Under the pieces are notes generated by a model. It was given only the letters and a program-made list of their open reading frames with translations. It did no database searches and was not told the DNA's origin. The position numbers were made by a program, and so were the translations under genes. Shown in pieces: positions 26,014 through 35,575 of a stretch of DNA of 64,000 nt (position 1 is its first letter; each line of letters opens with the position of its first letter). The DNA is from JBGNFV01 sp049645705. GTDB lineage: Bacteria > Bacteroidota > Bacteroidia > Cytophagales > Cyclobacteriaceae. Where the stretch lies: positions 62,001 to 126,000 of the forward strand of contig JBARUK010000067.1 of NCBI GenBank assembly GCA_049645705.1. Direction: 5' to 3'.

Positions 26014-26250
26014 ATGAAAACTATGACTTGTAAGCAACTGGGAGGCGCATGCAACCAGGAATTTCACGCCAATACATTTGACCAGATGGCTAAGCAAAGC
26101 CAGGCCCATGGCGTGGAAATGTACGAGAAAGGCGATAAGCCACACATGGAAGCTATGAAGCAAATGCAGGAGCTGGCCTCCTCTCCGGAATCTATGGATA
26201 AGTGGATGGCAGAGAAACGAAAGGAATTCGACGCCCTACCGGAAGAATAA
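26014..26250 (+). CDS. DUF1059 small protein
   Basis: 78 residues from ATG 26014 (MKTMTCKQLGGACNQEFHA); the earlier in-frame start at 25978 adds an unlikely 12-residue extension. The N-terminal C-K-x-L-G-G-x-C pattern with the following Phe-His is the DUF1059 signature; the two cysteines and the His could hold a metal. The C-terminal half is helical and Met-rich. Function unknown; single gene. Confidence 0.85.
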   Translation: MKTMTCKQLGGACNQEFHANTFDQMAKQSQAHGVEMYEKGDKPHMEAMKQMQELASSPESMDKWMAEKRKEFDALPEE

Positions 26251-26550
26251 GCTTCAGGCAGATCAGCCCATTCCGGGGTATAGATATTAGCTCGAATACC
26301 TCAAGATCAGTACAATGATAAAAACCCACACCTCGGACCAGGCCTGCATACAGGTGTGGCCCGGCATTGCGAGGACCGGTTAATAACAAAGTTTATAACC
26401 AGGGCTGGACCCGCCTACGGCTGAGCCGACATCCCGGCGGGGCTTTCAATATGTTGCCAGCATTCAGACAGTATGTGATAACTCTACTCTTAACCTGATG
26501 GCTGTGCCTTCCTCTGAAGAGAAATACTTAGAAGATAACTATGTAGCTAT
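26251..26550. other. Intergenic region with one hairpin
   Basis: 300 bp without a gene. An 8-bp perfect inverted repeat CCACACCT (26326-26333) / AGGTGTGG (26352-26359) with an 18-nt loop may end the DUF1059 transcript, although no T tract follows. Confidence 0.35.
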
Positions 26551-27132
26551 ATGAACCCGGAAGTCGACATCTTTTTCAATAAAGACGATCAGTGGCAAAC
26601 TGAGTATAACATGCTGAGGAAGATAATGCTTGACTGCGGACTCGATGAGAAACTGAAGTGGGGCAAGCCCTGCTACGTGTACAAGGGTAAGAATATAGTA
26701 GTCATACACGGCTTCAATGAATATTGTGCCTTACTGTTCATAAAGGGCATATTATTAAGAGACATACATAACATCCTGGTGCAGCAGACAAAGAATGTGC
26801 AGTCTGCCCGACAGATCAGGCTAACGGAACCGGGGCAGATATCGGAGCTGGAGCCGGTGATAAAGGCGTATGTATACGAAGCAATAGAAGCGGAAAAAGC
26901 AGGGCTGAAAGTGAGCTTCAAAAAGACAGCGGAATATGATATGCCGGAAGAACTGGAAGAAGCTATGCAGGAAGATGCCGAACTGAAGCAGGCATTTGAA
27001 GACCTGACGCCGGGCAGGAAAAGGGGGTATATGCTGTACCTGTCCCAGGCGAAGCAGTCTGCCACCCGGCGATCCAGGATCGAAAAAGTCCGGCCTAAGA
27101 TACTCGAAGGAAAAGGATATAATGAAAGATGA
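26551..27132 (+). CDS. YdeI/OmpD-associated family protein with DUF1801 domain
   Basis: 193 residues. N-terminal DUF1801-like part (about 10-115: YNMLRKIMLDCGLDEKLKWGKPCY, NIVVIHGFNEYCALLFIKG) and a C-terminal YdeI/Omdp segment with MPEELEEAMQEDAELKQAFEDL, then PGRKRGYMLYLSQAKQSATRRSRIEK. Such proteins are annotated as bacteriocin-protection or OmpD-associated; the true role is unknown. Cytoplasmic, single gene. Confidence 0.85.
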   Translation: MNPEVDIFFNKDDQWQTEYNMLRKIMLDCGLDEKLKWGKPCYVYKGKNIVVIHGFNEYCALLFIKGILLRDIHNILVQQTKNVQSARQIRLTEPGQISELEPVIKAYVYEAIEAEKAGLKVSFKKTAEYDMPEELEEAMQEDAELKQAFEDLTPGRKRGYMLYLSQAKQSATRRSRIEKVRPKILEGKGYNER

Positions 27133-27323
27133 GTTGTAACCCTAACTCCTATTCCATTATAAGCTCATTTTATTAAGAAACACCCTCTCTCCTATCCTCC
27201 ACACCACCTACCCGCTTGTATAAATCTGCTTTTTACTGAAAGTTGGCTTAGGTAGATTTAATATGTGCCCCGGGAAAGTACCGGACATGCATATGATACC
27301 TTTACCAACCTAACCAAGCACGG

Positions 27324-28301
27324 ATGCGCGCGTTTGTATATGATCAATATGGTTTGCCGGAAGTGCTCCGGCTGCAGGAGGTACCTAAGCCCTTTCCGGG
27401 TAGCAATGAGGTACTGGTTAAGATAAAAGCCGTATCTGTCAATGACTGGGACTGGAGCCTGGTCAGGGGAAAGCCCTTTGTGATCAGGATGATGCACGGT
27501 CTCAAAAAACCCCGCATCAATACGCCAGGACCAGGAGTAGATATAGCCGGTGAAGTAGAGGCCGTAGGGCCACGGGTGACCAGGCTGAAGCCTGGCGATA
27601 AGGTATACGGAGACCTTTCGGAGTGCGGATTCGGCGGCTTTGCCGAATATGTCTGCGCACCCGAATCACACCTGTCGGTAAAACCAACCACCTTGTCCTT
27701 TGCCGAGGCCTCAGCTATGCCCCATGCCGCTCTGCTGGCTTACCAGGGACTGATAAGGGACGGGAAGATCAGGCCCGGACATAAGGTGCTCATAAATGGT
27801 GCGGGTGGAGGCGTCGGCAGCCTGGGTATTCAGATCGCTGCTATGTATGACGCAGAGGTGGATGGGGTTGACAGCAACGATAAGTTCGGCATGATGCAGT
27901 CGCTCGGTTTTAACAACCTGATCGATTATAAAAAAGAAGACTTTACCAGGAGTGGCCGTCAGTACGATATCATACTGGACACAAAGACTAACCGGCCCGC
28001 ATTTCACTACGCCCGGGCCTTAAAGAGAGTAGGGAGGTATATTACCGTTGGCGGCGATATGAACAGGTTGTTGTCTGTCCTTGTCTCCGGCTCCGTGCTC
28101 TCTGCATTCAGCCGGAAAAAACTGAAGGTACTGAACCTAAAACCGAACAAAGGCCTGGCCTCTATTACTCACATGGCAGAAAAGGGTAAGCTCAAGCCTG
28201 TGATCGACGGCCCCTACCCTTTTGAAGAAATACCCCGGCTGGTTCAGTATTTCGGAGATGGCCTGCACAAAGGCAAAGTGGTAATAGAAACAGGCACCTG
28301 A
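27324..28301 (+). CDS. NAD(P)-dependent alcohol dehydrogenase, zinc-independent MDR type
   Basis: 325 residues of the medium-chain dehydrogenase/reductase superfamily, quinone oxidoreductase branch. GroES-like N-terminal domain (ALVKIKAVSVNDWDWSLVRG region, GVDIAGEVEAVGPRVTRLKPGDKVYGD) and Rossmann fold with INGAGGGVGSLGIQIA as nucleotide-binding loop. The structural and catalytic zinc cysteines of classical alcohol dehydrogenases are missing. Probably reduces quinones or enones with NADPH. Single gene. Confidence 0.88.
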   Translation: MRAFVYDQYGLPEVLRLQEVPKPFPGSNEVLVKIKAVSVNDWDWSLVRGKPFVIRMMHGLKKPRINTPGPGVDIAGEVEAVGPRVTRLKPGDKVYGDLSECGFGGFAEYVCAPESHLSVKPTTLSFAEASAMPHAALLAYQGLIRDGKIRPGHKVLINGAGGGVGSLGIQIAAMYDAEVDGVDSNDKFGMMQSLGFNNLIDYKKEDFTRSGRQYDIILDTKTNRPAFHYARALKRVGRYITVGGDMNRLLSVLVSGSVLSAFSRKKLKVLNLKPNKGLASITHMAEKGKLKPVIDGPYPFEEIPRLVQYFGDGLHKGKVVIETGT

Positions 28302-28410
28302 TAGGTATCAGCAGCACCTGTATGGAGGTATTTGATTAGCCTGCCATTCTCATCTTGTCCCCCACCCTGCTATCACTTATATTGACGCTCAGTCAAACCG
28401 ATACCGACCC

Positions 28411-30051
28411 ATGAGATCCATAACCTCGCTCCTGGCGCCCCTACTTTTGTGCATGGCCCTGACCGCTACCGCCCAGCCTTCCGGTGACTACCGGAGCCTG
28501 ACGGAGCTTTTTAAAGAATGGCGGACATTTGAACAGCCCCCCGTGCGTGACGGCGCACCCGACTACTCGGCCGGGACTTTCCAACAGCGGCAGCCTCAGT
28601 TCGAAGCCCTGCGATCGCGGCTATTGGCCATAGATACAGCCGGGTGGGCCGTGGAGCAGCAGGTAGACTGGATGATGGTATGGGCTGAGATGAACGGCTA
28701 CGATTTTAACCACCGCGTACTGAAGCCCTGGGTACGTGACCCGGCCTTTTACAAATCTGTATGGACGTACCGCAGTGATGTACCTGCCCACGAAGGACCT
28801 ACTAACCATGGCACCCTGGAGCTGTGGACCTACTCATTTCCCCTGAGCAAATCTGAGCGGAAGCGCCTTATGGATGACCTGGACGTGATACCCCCGCTAA
28901 CCGAGCAGGCGAAGCGCAACCTGACCGGTAACGCCCGCGACCTGTGGATTACGGGCATACGTGACATACGCAACCAAAGCAATGACCTGAAAGGCATACG
29001 GCAAATGGAAGGGGTGGCAAAGGACAAAGAGCTGGTAGCGGCCATAGAGCAGGCTGTGACTTCCACCGATAAGTTGGTTACCTGGCTGGAACAGGAAGCG
29101 GAAGGCAAGACCGGCCCCTCGGGGATAGGAAAGGAAAACTACACCTGGTACCTGCAGAATGTGCACCTGGTGCCGCTGACCTGGGAAGACGAGGTACTGC
29201 TGCTGAAGCGTGAACTGGCCCGGGCCTGGTCTTCACTAAAGCTGGAAGAGCACCGCAACCGCGACCTACCCGAGCTGGAAGCGGCCAACAACTCCGAAGC
29301 GTACGACAAGCTGGCGGCAGATGCGGCCCAAAGCCTGCTCACCTTCCTGGATAAGAACGAAATGGTGTCTGTAAAGGAATACTTCAAACCGGCACTGGAT
29401 GCCCACCTGGGCGAGTTTGTGCCCGAAGATACGCGCAACTTCTTCTGGATCACAGCGCACTATGATCCGCGCCCGCTTTTCTCTCACTTCTATCACTGGT
29501 TTGAGCTGGCCCGTATGGACACGGAGCCACACGCCAGCGAGATACGCCGGGGTCCGCTGCTGTACAATATCTTTGACTCGCGCAATGAGGGTACGGCCAC
29601 TGCAGTGGAGGAAATGTTCATGCATGCGGGTTTATATGAAGACAATCCCCGCGCCCGGGAGATCGTCTATATACTGATAGCCCAGCGGGCGGCCCGCGGC
29701 CTCGGCTCACTCTATGCTCATGCAAACGAAATGACCATGGAAGAGGCCGGAGGTATCCATAGTGAATGGACACCCCGCGGATGGATGAAGACGGAAAAGG
29801 ACCTGCTCATATTCGAGCAGCACCTGTATCTGCGGCAGCCCGGCTACGGTACCAGCTACATTACGGGAAAGTACTTGCTGGAAGCTACCCTGGCGGACTA
29901 CGCGCGCCTGCAGGAACAGGAAGAAGGCCCGTTTGAAATAAGAACGTTCTTTGACCGGGTAAATAGTATGGGCAATATACCCATATCATTAGGCCACTGG
30001 CAGCTTACGGGCAGCAAAGACCACCTGAAACCTATACTGGAAACAAAGTAG
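28411..30051 (+). CDS. Secreted DUF885-like protein
   Basis: 546 residues with a signal peptide (SITSLLAPLLLCMALTATAQ). Mostly helical. The region DSRNEGTATAVEEMFMHAGLY and the following AREIVYILIAQRAARGLGSLYAHANEMTMEEA corresponds to the DUF885 segment EGWAxYxE and its aligned helices. DUF885 proteins are suspected metallopeptidases with a HExGH zinc motif; I do not see that motif here, only H-containing ITAHYDPRPLFSH before it. So it may be an inactive or divergent relative. Directly followed (8 bp) by a SnoaL-like gene. Confidence 0.65.
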   Translation: MRSITSLLAPLLLCMALTATAQPSGDYRSLTELFKEWRTFEQPPVRDGAPDYSAGTFQQRQPQFEALRSRLLAIDTAGWAVEQQVDWMMVWAEMNGYDFNHRVLKPWVRDPAFYKSVWTYRSDVPAHEGPTNHGTLELWTYSFPLSKSERKRLMDDLDVIPPLTEQAKRNLTGNARDLWITGIRDIRNQSNDLKGIRQMEGVAKDKELVAAIEQAVTSTDKLVTWLEQEAEGKTGPSGIGKENYTWYLQNVHLVPLTWEDEVLLLKRELARAWSSLKLEEHRNRDLPELEAANNSEAYDKLAADAAQSLLTFLDKNEMVSVKEYFKPALDAHLGEFVPEDTRNFFWITAHYDPRPLFSHFYHWFELARMDTEPHASEIRRGPLLYNIFDSRNEGTATAVEEMFMHAGLYEDNPRAREIVYILIAQRAARGLGSLYAHANEMTMEEAGGIHSEWTPRGWMKTEKDLLIFEQHLYLRQPGYGTSYITGKYLLEATLADYARLQEQEEGPFEIRTFFDRVNSMGNIPISLGHWQLTGSKDHLKPILETK

Positions 30052-30059
30052 CACCAGAT

Positions 30060-30437
30060 ATGAATACCGAGCAGAATAAAGCAAGTGCCATAGCTTTTTA
30101 CCGTACGGCTTACGAAGGTGACCCCGCCCGCGCAATAGAGAAGTACGTGGGCAAAGAATACATCCAGCATAACCCGGACGTAGCCGATGGCACGGAGGGC
30201 TTTATCAGATACTTCGAGCGTATGCAGAGCGAGTACCCGGACAAGAGCATCGAGTTCGTACGCTGTATAGCGGAGGGTGACCTGGTGGCCCTGCATACCC
30301 ATCAGACCTGGCCCGGCAATGACCAGTATGTTACGATGGATTTTTTCCGCTTTGATGAAAATGGAAAGATATGCGAACACTGGGATGCCATACAGCAGAT
30401 ACCCCCACCTTCTAAAAACCCCAACCCGATGTACTGA
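30060..30437 (+). CDS. SnoaL-like / NTF2-fold protein
   Basis: 125 residues. KASAIAFYRTAYEGDPARAI, KYVGKEYIQHNPDVADGTEG and VALHTHQTWPGNDQYVTMDFFRFDENGKICEHWD are the landmarks of SnoaL-like polyketide cyclase-related small proteins with an NTF2 cone fold. Most stand-alone members are of unknown function. Gap of 8 bp to the upstream DUF885-like gene, so likely the same operon. Confidence 0.88.
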   Translation: MNTEQNKASAIAFYRTAYEGDPARAIEKYVGKEYIQHNPDVADGTEGFIRYFERMQSEYPDKSIEFVRCIAEGDLVALHTHQTWPGNDQYVTMDFFRFDENGKICEHWDAIQQIPPPSKNPNPMY

Positions 30438-30459
30438 GCAGCATCCAGCTCACCATAGC

Positions 30460-30770
30460 ATAATAGCAATACGCAAAAGCCTGACCCCGGTCTTTACCAC
30501 CTTTCTATTCTCAACCTGGCTGGCAGGCTGCTAACCGGAAGATGTGAGAAAGACCTACGCCGACATGATCATCCAAAAGGTAGAAGCCTACGAGTAAACC
30601 CAGGGGCGACTACCTGCAGGTGTTTCTGAGCGTGGGCTGGATGAAACAGCAGACAGCCCTGCTTACTATGAAAGACCAGCGACTCCGCCTACCGGGTGTG
30701 GTACAGGCTTAGCCCCGGCAAATCTTATATCTTCGGATCCGGTACAGGTACATGGCAGCACGGAGGGTAG
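30460..30770 (+). pseudogene. Decayed small lipoprotein gene
   Basis: One frame reads a lipoprotein signal (KSLTPVFTTFLFSTWLAGC) then a stop at 30532, continues PEDVRKTYADMIIQKVEAYE, a second stop at 30595, then TQGRLPAGVSERGLDETADS; after a frameshift near 30690 it resumes as DSAYRVWYRLSPGKSYIFGS and ends at 30770. The order (signal, K-V-E-A-Y helix, L-P-A-G, Y-R-V-W-Y strand) is that of a small secreted lipoprotein. Two stops and one shift mean it is no longer functional. Confidence 0.65.
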
Positions 30771-30983
30771 GCACCCCACCTCTTCACTACTGATAACTAT
30801 ACTATCCCTGCTTTGCAGAAGCGCGGCTCTCATTTTTGAAATAAATAGTGCGCTTACCCTGCGTTGCAGAGGCACAGAATCCCCGCTACCGGATCCCCTT
30901 CCCTATGTTACTTCTACACTACTTATCGTTCCGAACACATGCCGCTTCTAGCAGGCAATAGATGGTATGGGTATGGCAAGTGA

Positions 30984-31130
30984 AACTTGCGGGTTAGCGC
31001 GGCAGCCAAAGATGAAGAAGTGCCCTTCTTAGACATAAAAGGGGAAGAAGCCTTCAATTCCACCCACCCAGTAAGGGACCGGTTAGAGGCGATTTACGCC
31101 AACTGCACACAGCAAACCATAAAGAGTTAA
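30984..31130 (+). pseudogene. C-terminal fragment resembling an M48 metallopeptidase
   Basis: About 48 codons after an in-frame stop: LRVSAAAKDEEVPFLDIKG followed by EEAFNSTHPVRDRLEAIYAN and a TAA at 31128. The F-x-S-T-H-P-x-x-x-R-L pattern is what ends M48 (HtpX/BepA-type) peptidases. No upstream catalytic HEXXH part is present, so this is a remnant. Family match is modest. Confidence 0.4.
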
Positions 31131-31747
31131 AAACTAGCACTTTATAATAAAAAGTTCTATAAGACTAACCTTCTGTTAACATTATTTTAAACAAAAATCC
31201 CTTTGCAAAGCGCCTAAACAAGCTTTTACTGTATGATGTAAATTTCATAGACTAATTGAAATCATCTACTTAATAACAAAGAAAGGTTTTTAGCCCTTTT
31301 TAATATTTTTAATCGACTATTACACCCTTAAGGTGGAAATAAACAGATAAATACAGTATATTTAGACACTAATTGGTATAATTTAAGTATCCAAATAGCT
31401 TATTGAAGCACATTAAACAGTTGTAAGTTTTAAGATAAAAAACTTACTTTTTGTTATAATTCACTAGCCAACCCTCCTAATACTAACCTCTCTTTCCTTA
31501 TATTCAGCTAAAGAGTTTTTGTTCAATTTAAGCTCTACTTGCCTTCAAGAATACTCTTTTAATACGATTCAACTCCTTTGCAGCGGTAAAATGACACATC
31601 GCAATATTGATCTAATTTTTTAACGGAAAAGCACAAATTATTACCTCTTATTGATAATACATACCCGGGGCGATCAACCTATTCAACTTCATTTACAAGG
31701 ATCATCCCACGAGGTAAAAGCTATTTGTCATTTTCAACCAGCGATTT
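31131..31747. other. AT-rich intergenic region before the thrombospondin-repeat protein
   Basis: About 620 bp of very AT-rich DNA between the pseudogenes and the large secreted protein gene. No ORF, tRNA or structured element is evident. It presumably carries the promoter of the gene at 31748. Confidence 0.4.
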
Positions 31748-33808
31748 ATGAATTCATTTTTATTATCTACAAGTTTACTTTTTATGCTGCCTATTGCAGA
31801 AACTTACGGGCAGCTTTGCGGTAGCAAAACTGTTCCGGTCGGTTACGAAGGCAACATTGTTTCAGTTATTAGTCATGAGGGCGTATCACGTCCGGAGAGA
31901 GCTCTCGGAAACCCGGACTATAATCTGTTCAATACAACTCAGGCCTCATTCAGTGAAGGCGATGTAGCTGTATATGACCTGCAAAGGTTTGTACCCGCCG
32001 GAAAAACGATCAGGATACAACTTATAATTAGTTTAGGTGACCGGATGCTCGTATCCTCCTCACGAAACAGGGGTAACTATCAGGGTCAGCAGACCTTTTA
32101 CAACGATCTGGCCCTGCTACCTACCCCTTTACGCTTCAACTATATAGTGCCTGCAAAGGGTATACGCTACCTGCGATTCAAAAGTACCTCGGGCACTGTT
32201 AGGCTGGACGGCGTTACCTATCGCTTCGCTACTTGCCTGGCCGATGCCGACAGCGACGGGGTGGCAGATGTATCTGACCGGGACGATGATAACGACGGCA
32301 TCTCTGACCTGGACGAATGCACCTGTGCCAACGAACCCTCGGGTGACGAGGACATGGACGGGGAACCAGCCTACATGGACAGCGACATGCCGGGCTTTAC
32401 CGATAGTAATAACGACAAAGTAAACGACCATGCAGACCATGACCTGGACGGCGTGCCTAATCACCTGGATCTGGACACAGATAACGATGCCATGCCGGAT
32501 GCCCTGGAGGCGAGCGGCGGTATACTGCCGGCAAACTTTACCTCGGAAGGTCGGATCACGCCTGCCTATATGGCCGAAAATGATCTGAATGGCGACGGTA
32601 TGGCCGACATGCTCGCCAGCTCACTGCTGGCTATGCCTGACTCGGACGGGGACGGCGTTCTTGACTACATAGATATGGACTCAGATAATGACGGCCTTAC
32701 GGATGCCAGGGAAGCCGGACTGGACGATACGAACAACGATGGGTTTGTAGACAGCTTTGTGGATGATGACGGAGACGGTCTTACGGATACCTTTGACCCG
32801 GACTTTGGCAGAAGCCCCCTCTCTCCTGCCAATACGGACGGCGATGGACTGCCGGACTACCTGGACAGTGACTCAGATGGCGACGGGGTACCCGACGGAG
32901 TGGAAGCCAATGACCGTGATATGAACGGCATAGCGGACTGGGACATAAATAACAACGGCCTGGTAGATGCCGAAGAAGGCGGCTTTGATACGAATGATAA
33001 TGGCCTGATCGATATATTCGACCCCTGGGCCGGAGCCGCACCGGTATCGGCACAGGACACCGACAGCGATGGGCTGCCTGACTACATGGATGTAGACGAT
33101 GACAATGACGGTATTGCAACCAGTGCAGAGGATACGAACGGCAACGGGATTTTTTACGACGACTTTACTGCCGGCCAGTTTGGTGATGCCACCTCTACCC
33201 CGGACTATCTTTACGATAACTTCCTGGTACTACCTGTAAAACTCATCTCCTTCTTAGCCGAAGCGGTCCTTGGCACAGTGAGCCTTACCTGGATCACGGC
33301 AAACGAGCAGGATAACAGTCACTTCGAAATCGAGCGCGCCGGCCCTTCACTGGATTTTGAGTCCATCGGCACGGTGGAAGGTCTCGGCATCCTCGGGTCA
33401 GATCAGCTCTATACGTTTACAGACCTGAACCCGCTTGCCGGTACAAACTATTACCGTCTGAAGCAGGTAGATAACGGCGGCTACCATGAATACTCACCCC
33501 TGGTGAATGTAGAAGTGCAACTACTTCCTCTGCTGGACTTGTCCATGTCCGTGTACCCTAACCCGCTGGTAGCAGGCGATGAGCTCACGATCGACCTGAA
33601 GAATATGGATATGACCAAACCGGTACTGATCACTATCACAGACCTGTACGGTCAGGTAGTATACAGCGAAACTCACAACCCTGCCTCCAGGAAAGCACCG
33701 TTTTTGCTCGGTAGCGGCGTGCTCAGGCGCAGCGGCATGTATATGGTAAGTGTCACTATTGGCGATCAGACGCTAACGGAAAGACTATATATCTTAAGTC
33801 TATTTTAA
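31748..33808 (+). CDS. T9SS cargo protein with calcium-binding thrombospondin-type-3-like repeats
   Basis: 686 residues. Signal peptide ends LPIAETYGQ. Residues about 25-155 form a discoidin-like beta domain of no named family. About residues 158-490 carry more than ten acidic D-x-D-x-D-G-x-x-D loops (such as ADADSDGVADVSDRDDD, DSDGDGVPDGVEANDRD), typical of thrombospondin type 3/TSP3-like calcium repeats. A fibronectin-like module (VSLTWITANEQDNSHFEIER) and a Por sorting domain (MSVYPNPLVAGDELTIDL to LTERLYILSLF) close the protein. It should be exported by the type IX system; role likely adhesive or structural. Confidence 0.9.
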   Translation: MNSFLLSTSLLFMLPIAETYGQLCGSKTVPVGYEGNIVSVISHEGVSRPERALGNPDYNLFNTTQASFSEGDVAVYDLQRFVPAGKTIRIQLIISLGDRMLVSSSRNRGNYQGQQTFYNDLALLPTPLRFNYIVPAKGIRYLRFKSTSGTVRLDGVTYRFATCLADADSDGVADVSDRDDDNDGISDLDECTCANEPSGDEDMDGEPAYMDSDMPGFTDSNNDKVNDHADHDLDGVPNHLDLDTDNDAMPDALEASGGILPANFTSEGRITPAYMAENDLNGDGMADMLASSLLAMPDSDGDGVLDYIDMDSDNDGLTDAREAGLDDTNNDGFVDSFVDDDGDGLTDTFDPDFGRSPLSPANTDGDGLPDYLDSDSDGDGVPDGVEANDRDMNGIADWDINNNGLVDAEEGGFDTNDNGLIDIFDPWAGAAPVSAQDTDSDGLPDYMDVDDDNDGIATSAEDTNGNGIFYDDFTAGQFGDATSTPDYLYDNFLVLPVKLISFLAEAVLGTVSLTWITANEQDNSHFEIERAGPSLDFESIGTVEGLGILGSDQLYTFTDLNPLAGTNYYRLKQVDNGGYHEYSPLVNVEVQLLPLLDLSMSVYPNPLVAGDELTIDLKNMDMTKPVLITITDLYGQVVYSETHNPASRKAPFLLGSGVLRRSGMYMVSVTIGDQTLTERLYILSLF

Positions 33809-33891
33809 TTAATCCATATGGAAGCCGATTTTATCGGGCATTTCATATTACTGTCAGTTAACTATATTGTTTTTAGGATGATTACATCAAA

Positions 33892-33922
33892 ATGCCCGAG
33901 GCCTTTGGCTTCGGGTATTTTT
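33892..33922 (+). terminator. Intrinsic terminator after the T9SS gene
   Basis: ATGCCCGAGGC / GCTTCGGGTAT stem of 11 bp (two G-U pairs), 5-nt loop and six T; 84 bp after the stop. Confidence 0.9.
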
Positions 33923-34165
33923 TATTGATAGAAGACCTCACCATTAACTCACATATCAATTAAAAGTGTATAGCATACTTTTACGAGTGTCGTTTTTTTT
34001 CAGAAGAAGCCACTGTGTTTATTTAGTAAAACATCCTCTATAACCCCCTGGAGGTCGTTATTATCCTCGATACCGGCTGTTAGCCATTTATACATTCCAC
34101 CAATTTTTCTTATGCATTTACCTAAAAATTTTATTATACTGTACTTTTAACTAAATATTTTACCT

Positions 34166-34333
34166 ATGTATAATAAGACTAAACTCTCAGACCTGAAGGT
34201 CAAAAGCTTTGTAACTGAATCTCATACCAGCAGCCTTCGAGGCGGAATCCGTGAGACAGATTTTAATTCGTATAATGGCGGATGTGCCAGCTGGGAGGGC
34301 AAGTACTGCTCGTATAATGGTCAGTGCGGATAA
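34166..34333 (+). CDS. Pinensin-like RiPP (class I lanthipeptide-type) precursor peptide
   Basis: 55 codons, ATG 34166 to TAA 34333. Leader: KLSDLKVKSFVTESH followed by SLRGG, where the Gly-Gly is a likely cleavage site; core of 29 residues with three Cys (C40, C47, C54) and several Ser/Thr (ETDFNSYNGGCASWEGKYCS). The leader pattern L-x-D-L-x-V-x-S-F-V-T is that of pinensin-type precursors. It closely resembles the fragment at 8200 (both have T-x-F-N-S near the start of the core). A good terminator follows at 34437, so it is its own transcription unit. No LanB/LanC, cyclase or transporter is in the window, so the modifying enzymes, if any, must be elsewhere. Confidence 0.75.
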   Translation: MYNKTKLSDLKVKSFVTESHTSSLRGGIRETDFNSYNGGCASWEGKYCSYNGQCG

Positions 34334-34436
34334 TTTTCTGCAGGAACGATATTTCGTATCAAACTCAGAAACTAGCGGATGGGCACGGTGTAGCCTTACA
34401 GTAATACCGTCCATGAGTGGCAGGTTTCAGAGATCT

Positions 34437-34468
34437 AACACAGGTGCCGGGCATCTGTGTTTTTTTTG
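34437..34468 (+). terminator. Intrinsic terminator of the RiPP precursor gene
   Basis: AACACAGGTGC / GCATCTGTGTT stem of 11 bp with one G-U pair and loop CGG, followed by T8. Confidence 0.92.
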
Positions 34469-34551
34469 TGCAAGCGTTATTAAAATAAAAGAGCATAGCG
34501 ACCTACCTACCCGCCCCGTAATCGTATATATTCCATACCCTTTTTTTAAGT

Positions 34552-35505
34552 ATGGTCATACCTCTTTTGTTGGTTATTGCAGGCTTTGTTTGCCTGCTCT
34601 TTGGTGCCAACTGGCTGGTAGACGGAGCCTCGGCTCTGGCCAGGAAATATAATGTACCCGACCTAGCTATCGGGCTCACTATCGTGGCATTTGGCACCTC
34701 GGCACCCGAGTTGGTCGTAAACGTTATTGCCTCATCCGGCGGTGCTTCCGACATAGTCCTCGGCAACATCATCGGGAGTAATAACTTCAACCTATTCATT
34801 ATTCTTTGCTTATCGGGCATGATCTTCCCCATAAGCGTGCAGTCATCTACAGCCTGGAAGGAAATACCGGTGTCCCTTTTCATTACGGTACTGCTTATCT
34901 TTTTGCTGAATGATTTTACCTTCTCGGGGCAGACCCATTCCGGCAGAGTGGACGGGGTGGTCATGCTGGTATTATTTTGCCTCTTCCTGTATTATGTATT
35001 TACCCAGATGAAAAATGACCCTGTAGCCCGGACAGAAGTGAGCCACAACTCCACGGGTAAGGTATGGGGTCTGATCATAATAGGCCTGGCCGGACTTGTG
35101 CTGGGCGGCCAGTTGGTAGTAGCAAATAGTGTCATTATCGCCAACAACCTGGGCGTGAGCGAGAAGATCATCGGGCTGACTATTGTAGCCGCGGGTACAT
35201 CACTGCCGGAGTTGCTTACCTCGGTGGTAGCAGCCCTGAAAAAGAACCCGGACATAGCCATTGGCAACGTCATCGGCTCTAATATTTTTAACATCCTTCT
35301 GATACTGGCCATCAGCAGTATCATTAAGCCAATAGACTACAACCCGAAGTTCAACACGGACCTGTATATACTGGCGGGCGGCACAGTCTTTTTACTAACA
35401 TCTATGCTTACGGGCCAGCGCAAAAGGCTGGATCGCTGGGAGGCCGGTATTCTGTTTGCCTGTTATACAGCCTACATGATCTACCTTGTGCAGGGTGAGA
35501 TGTAG
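34552..35505 (+). CDS. Calcium/sodium antiporter (YrbG/CaCA family)
   Basis: 317 residues, about ten membrane segments in two inverted repeats. The two alpha-repeat signatures are plain: GLTIVAFGTSAPELVVNVIA with LGNIIGSNNFN in the first half and GLTIVAAGTSLPELLTSVVA with IGNVIGSNIFN in the second. The conserved acidic Glu in each repeat coordinates calcium. It exchanges calcium for sodium (or potassium) at the inner membrane. Start ATG 34552. Single gene. Confidence 0.95.
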   Translation: MVIPLLLVIAGFVCLLFGANWLVDGASALARKYNVPDLAIGLTIVAFGTSAPELVVNVIASSGGASDIVLGNIIGSNNFNLFIILCLSGMIFPISVQSSTAWKEIPVSLFITVLLIFLLNDFTFSGQTHSGRVDGVVMLVLFCLFLYYVFTQMKNDPVARTEVSHNSTGKVWGLIIIGLAGLVLGGQLVVANSVIIANNLGVSEKIIGLTIVAAGTSLPELLTSVVAALKKNPDIAIGNVIGSNIFNILLILAISSIIKPIDYNPKFNTDLYILAGGTVFLLTSMLTGQRKRLDRWEAGILFACYTAYMIYLVQGEM

Positions 35506-35575
35506 AAGCGGTAGAGAATATGTACTCCCTATCAGTAAACATCAACCTCCCCCTGCGCCGTCAAAACTGACCTCT

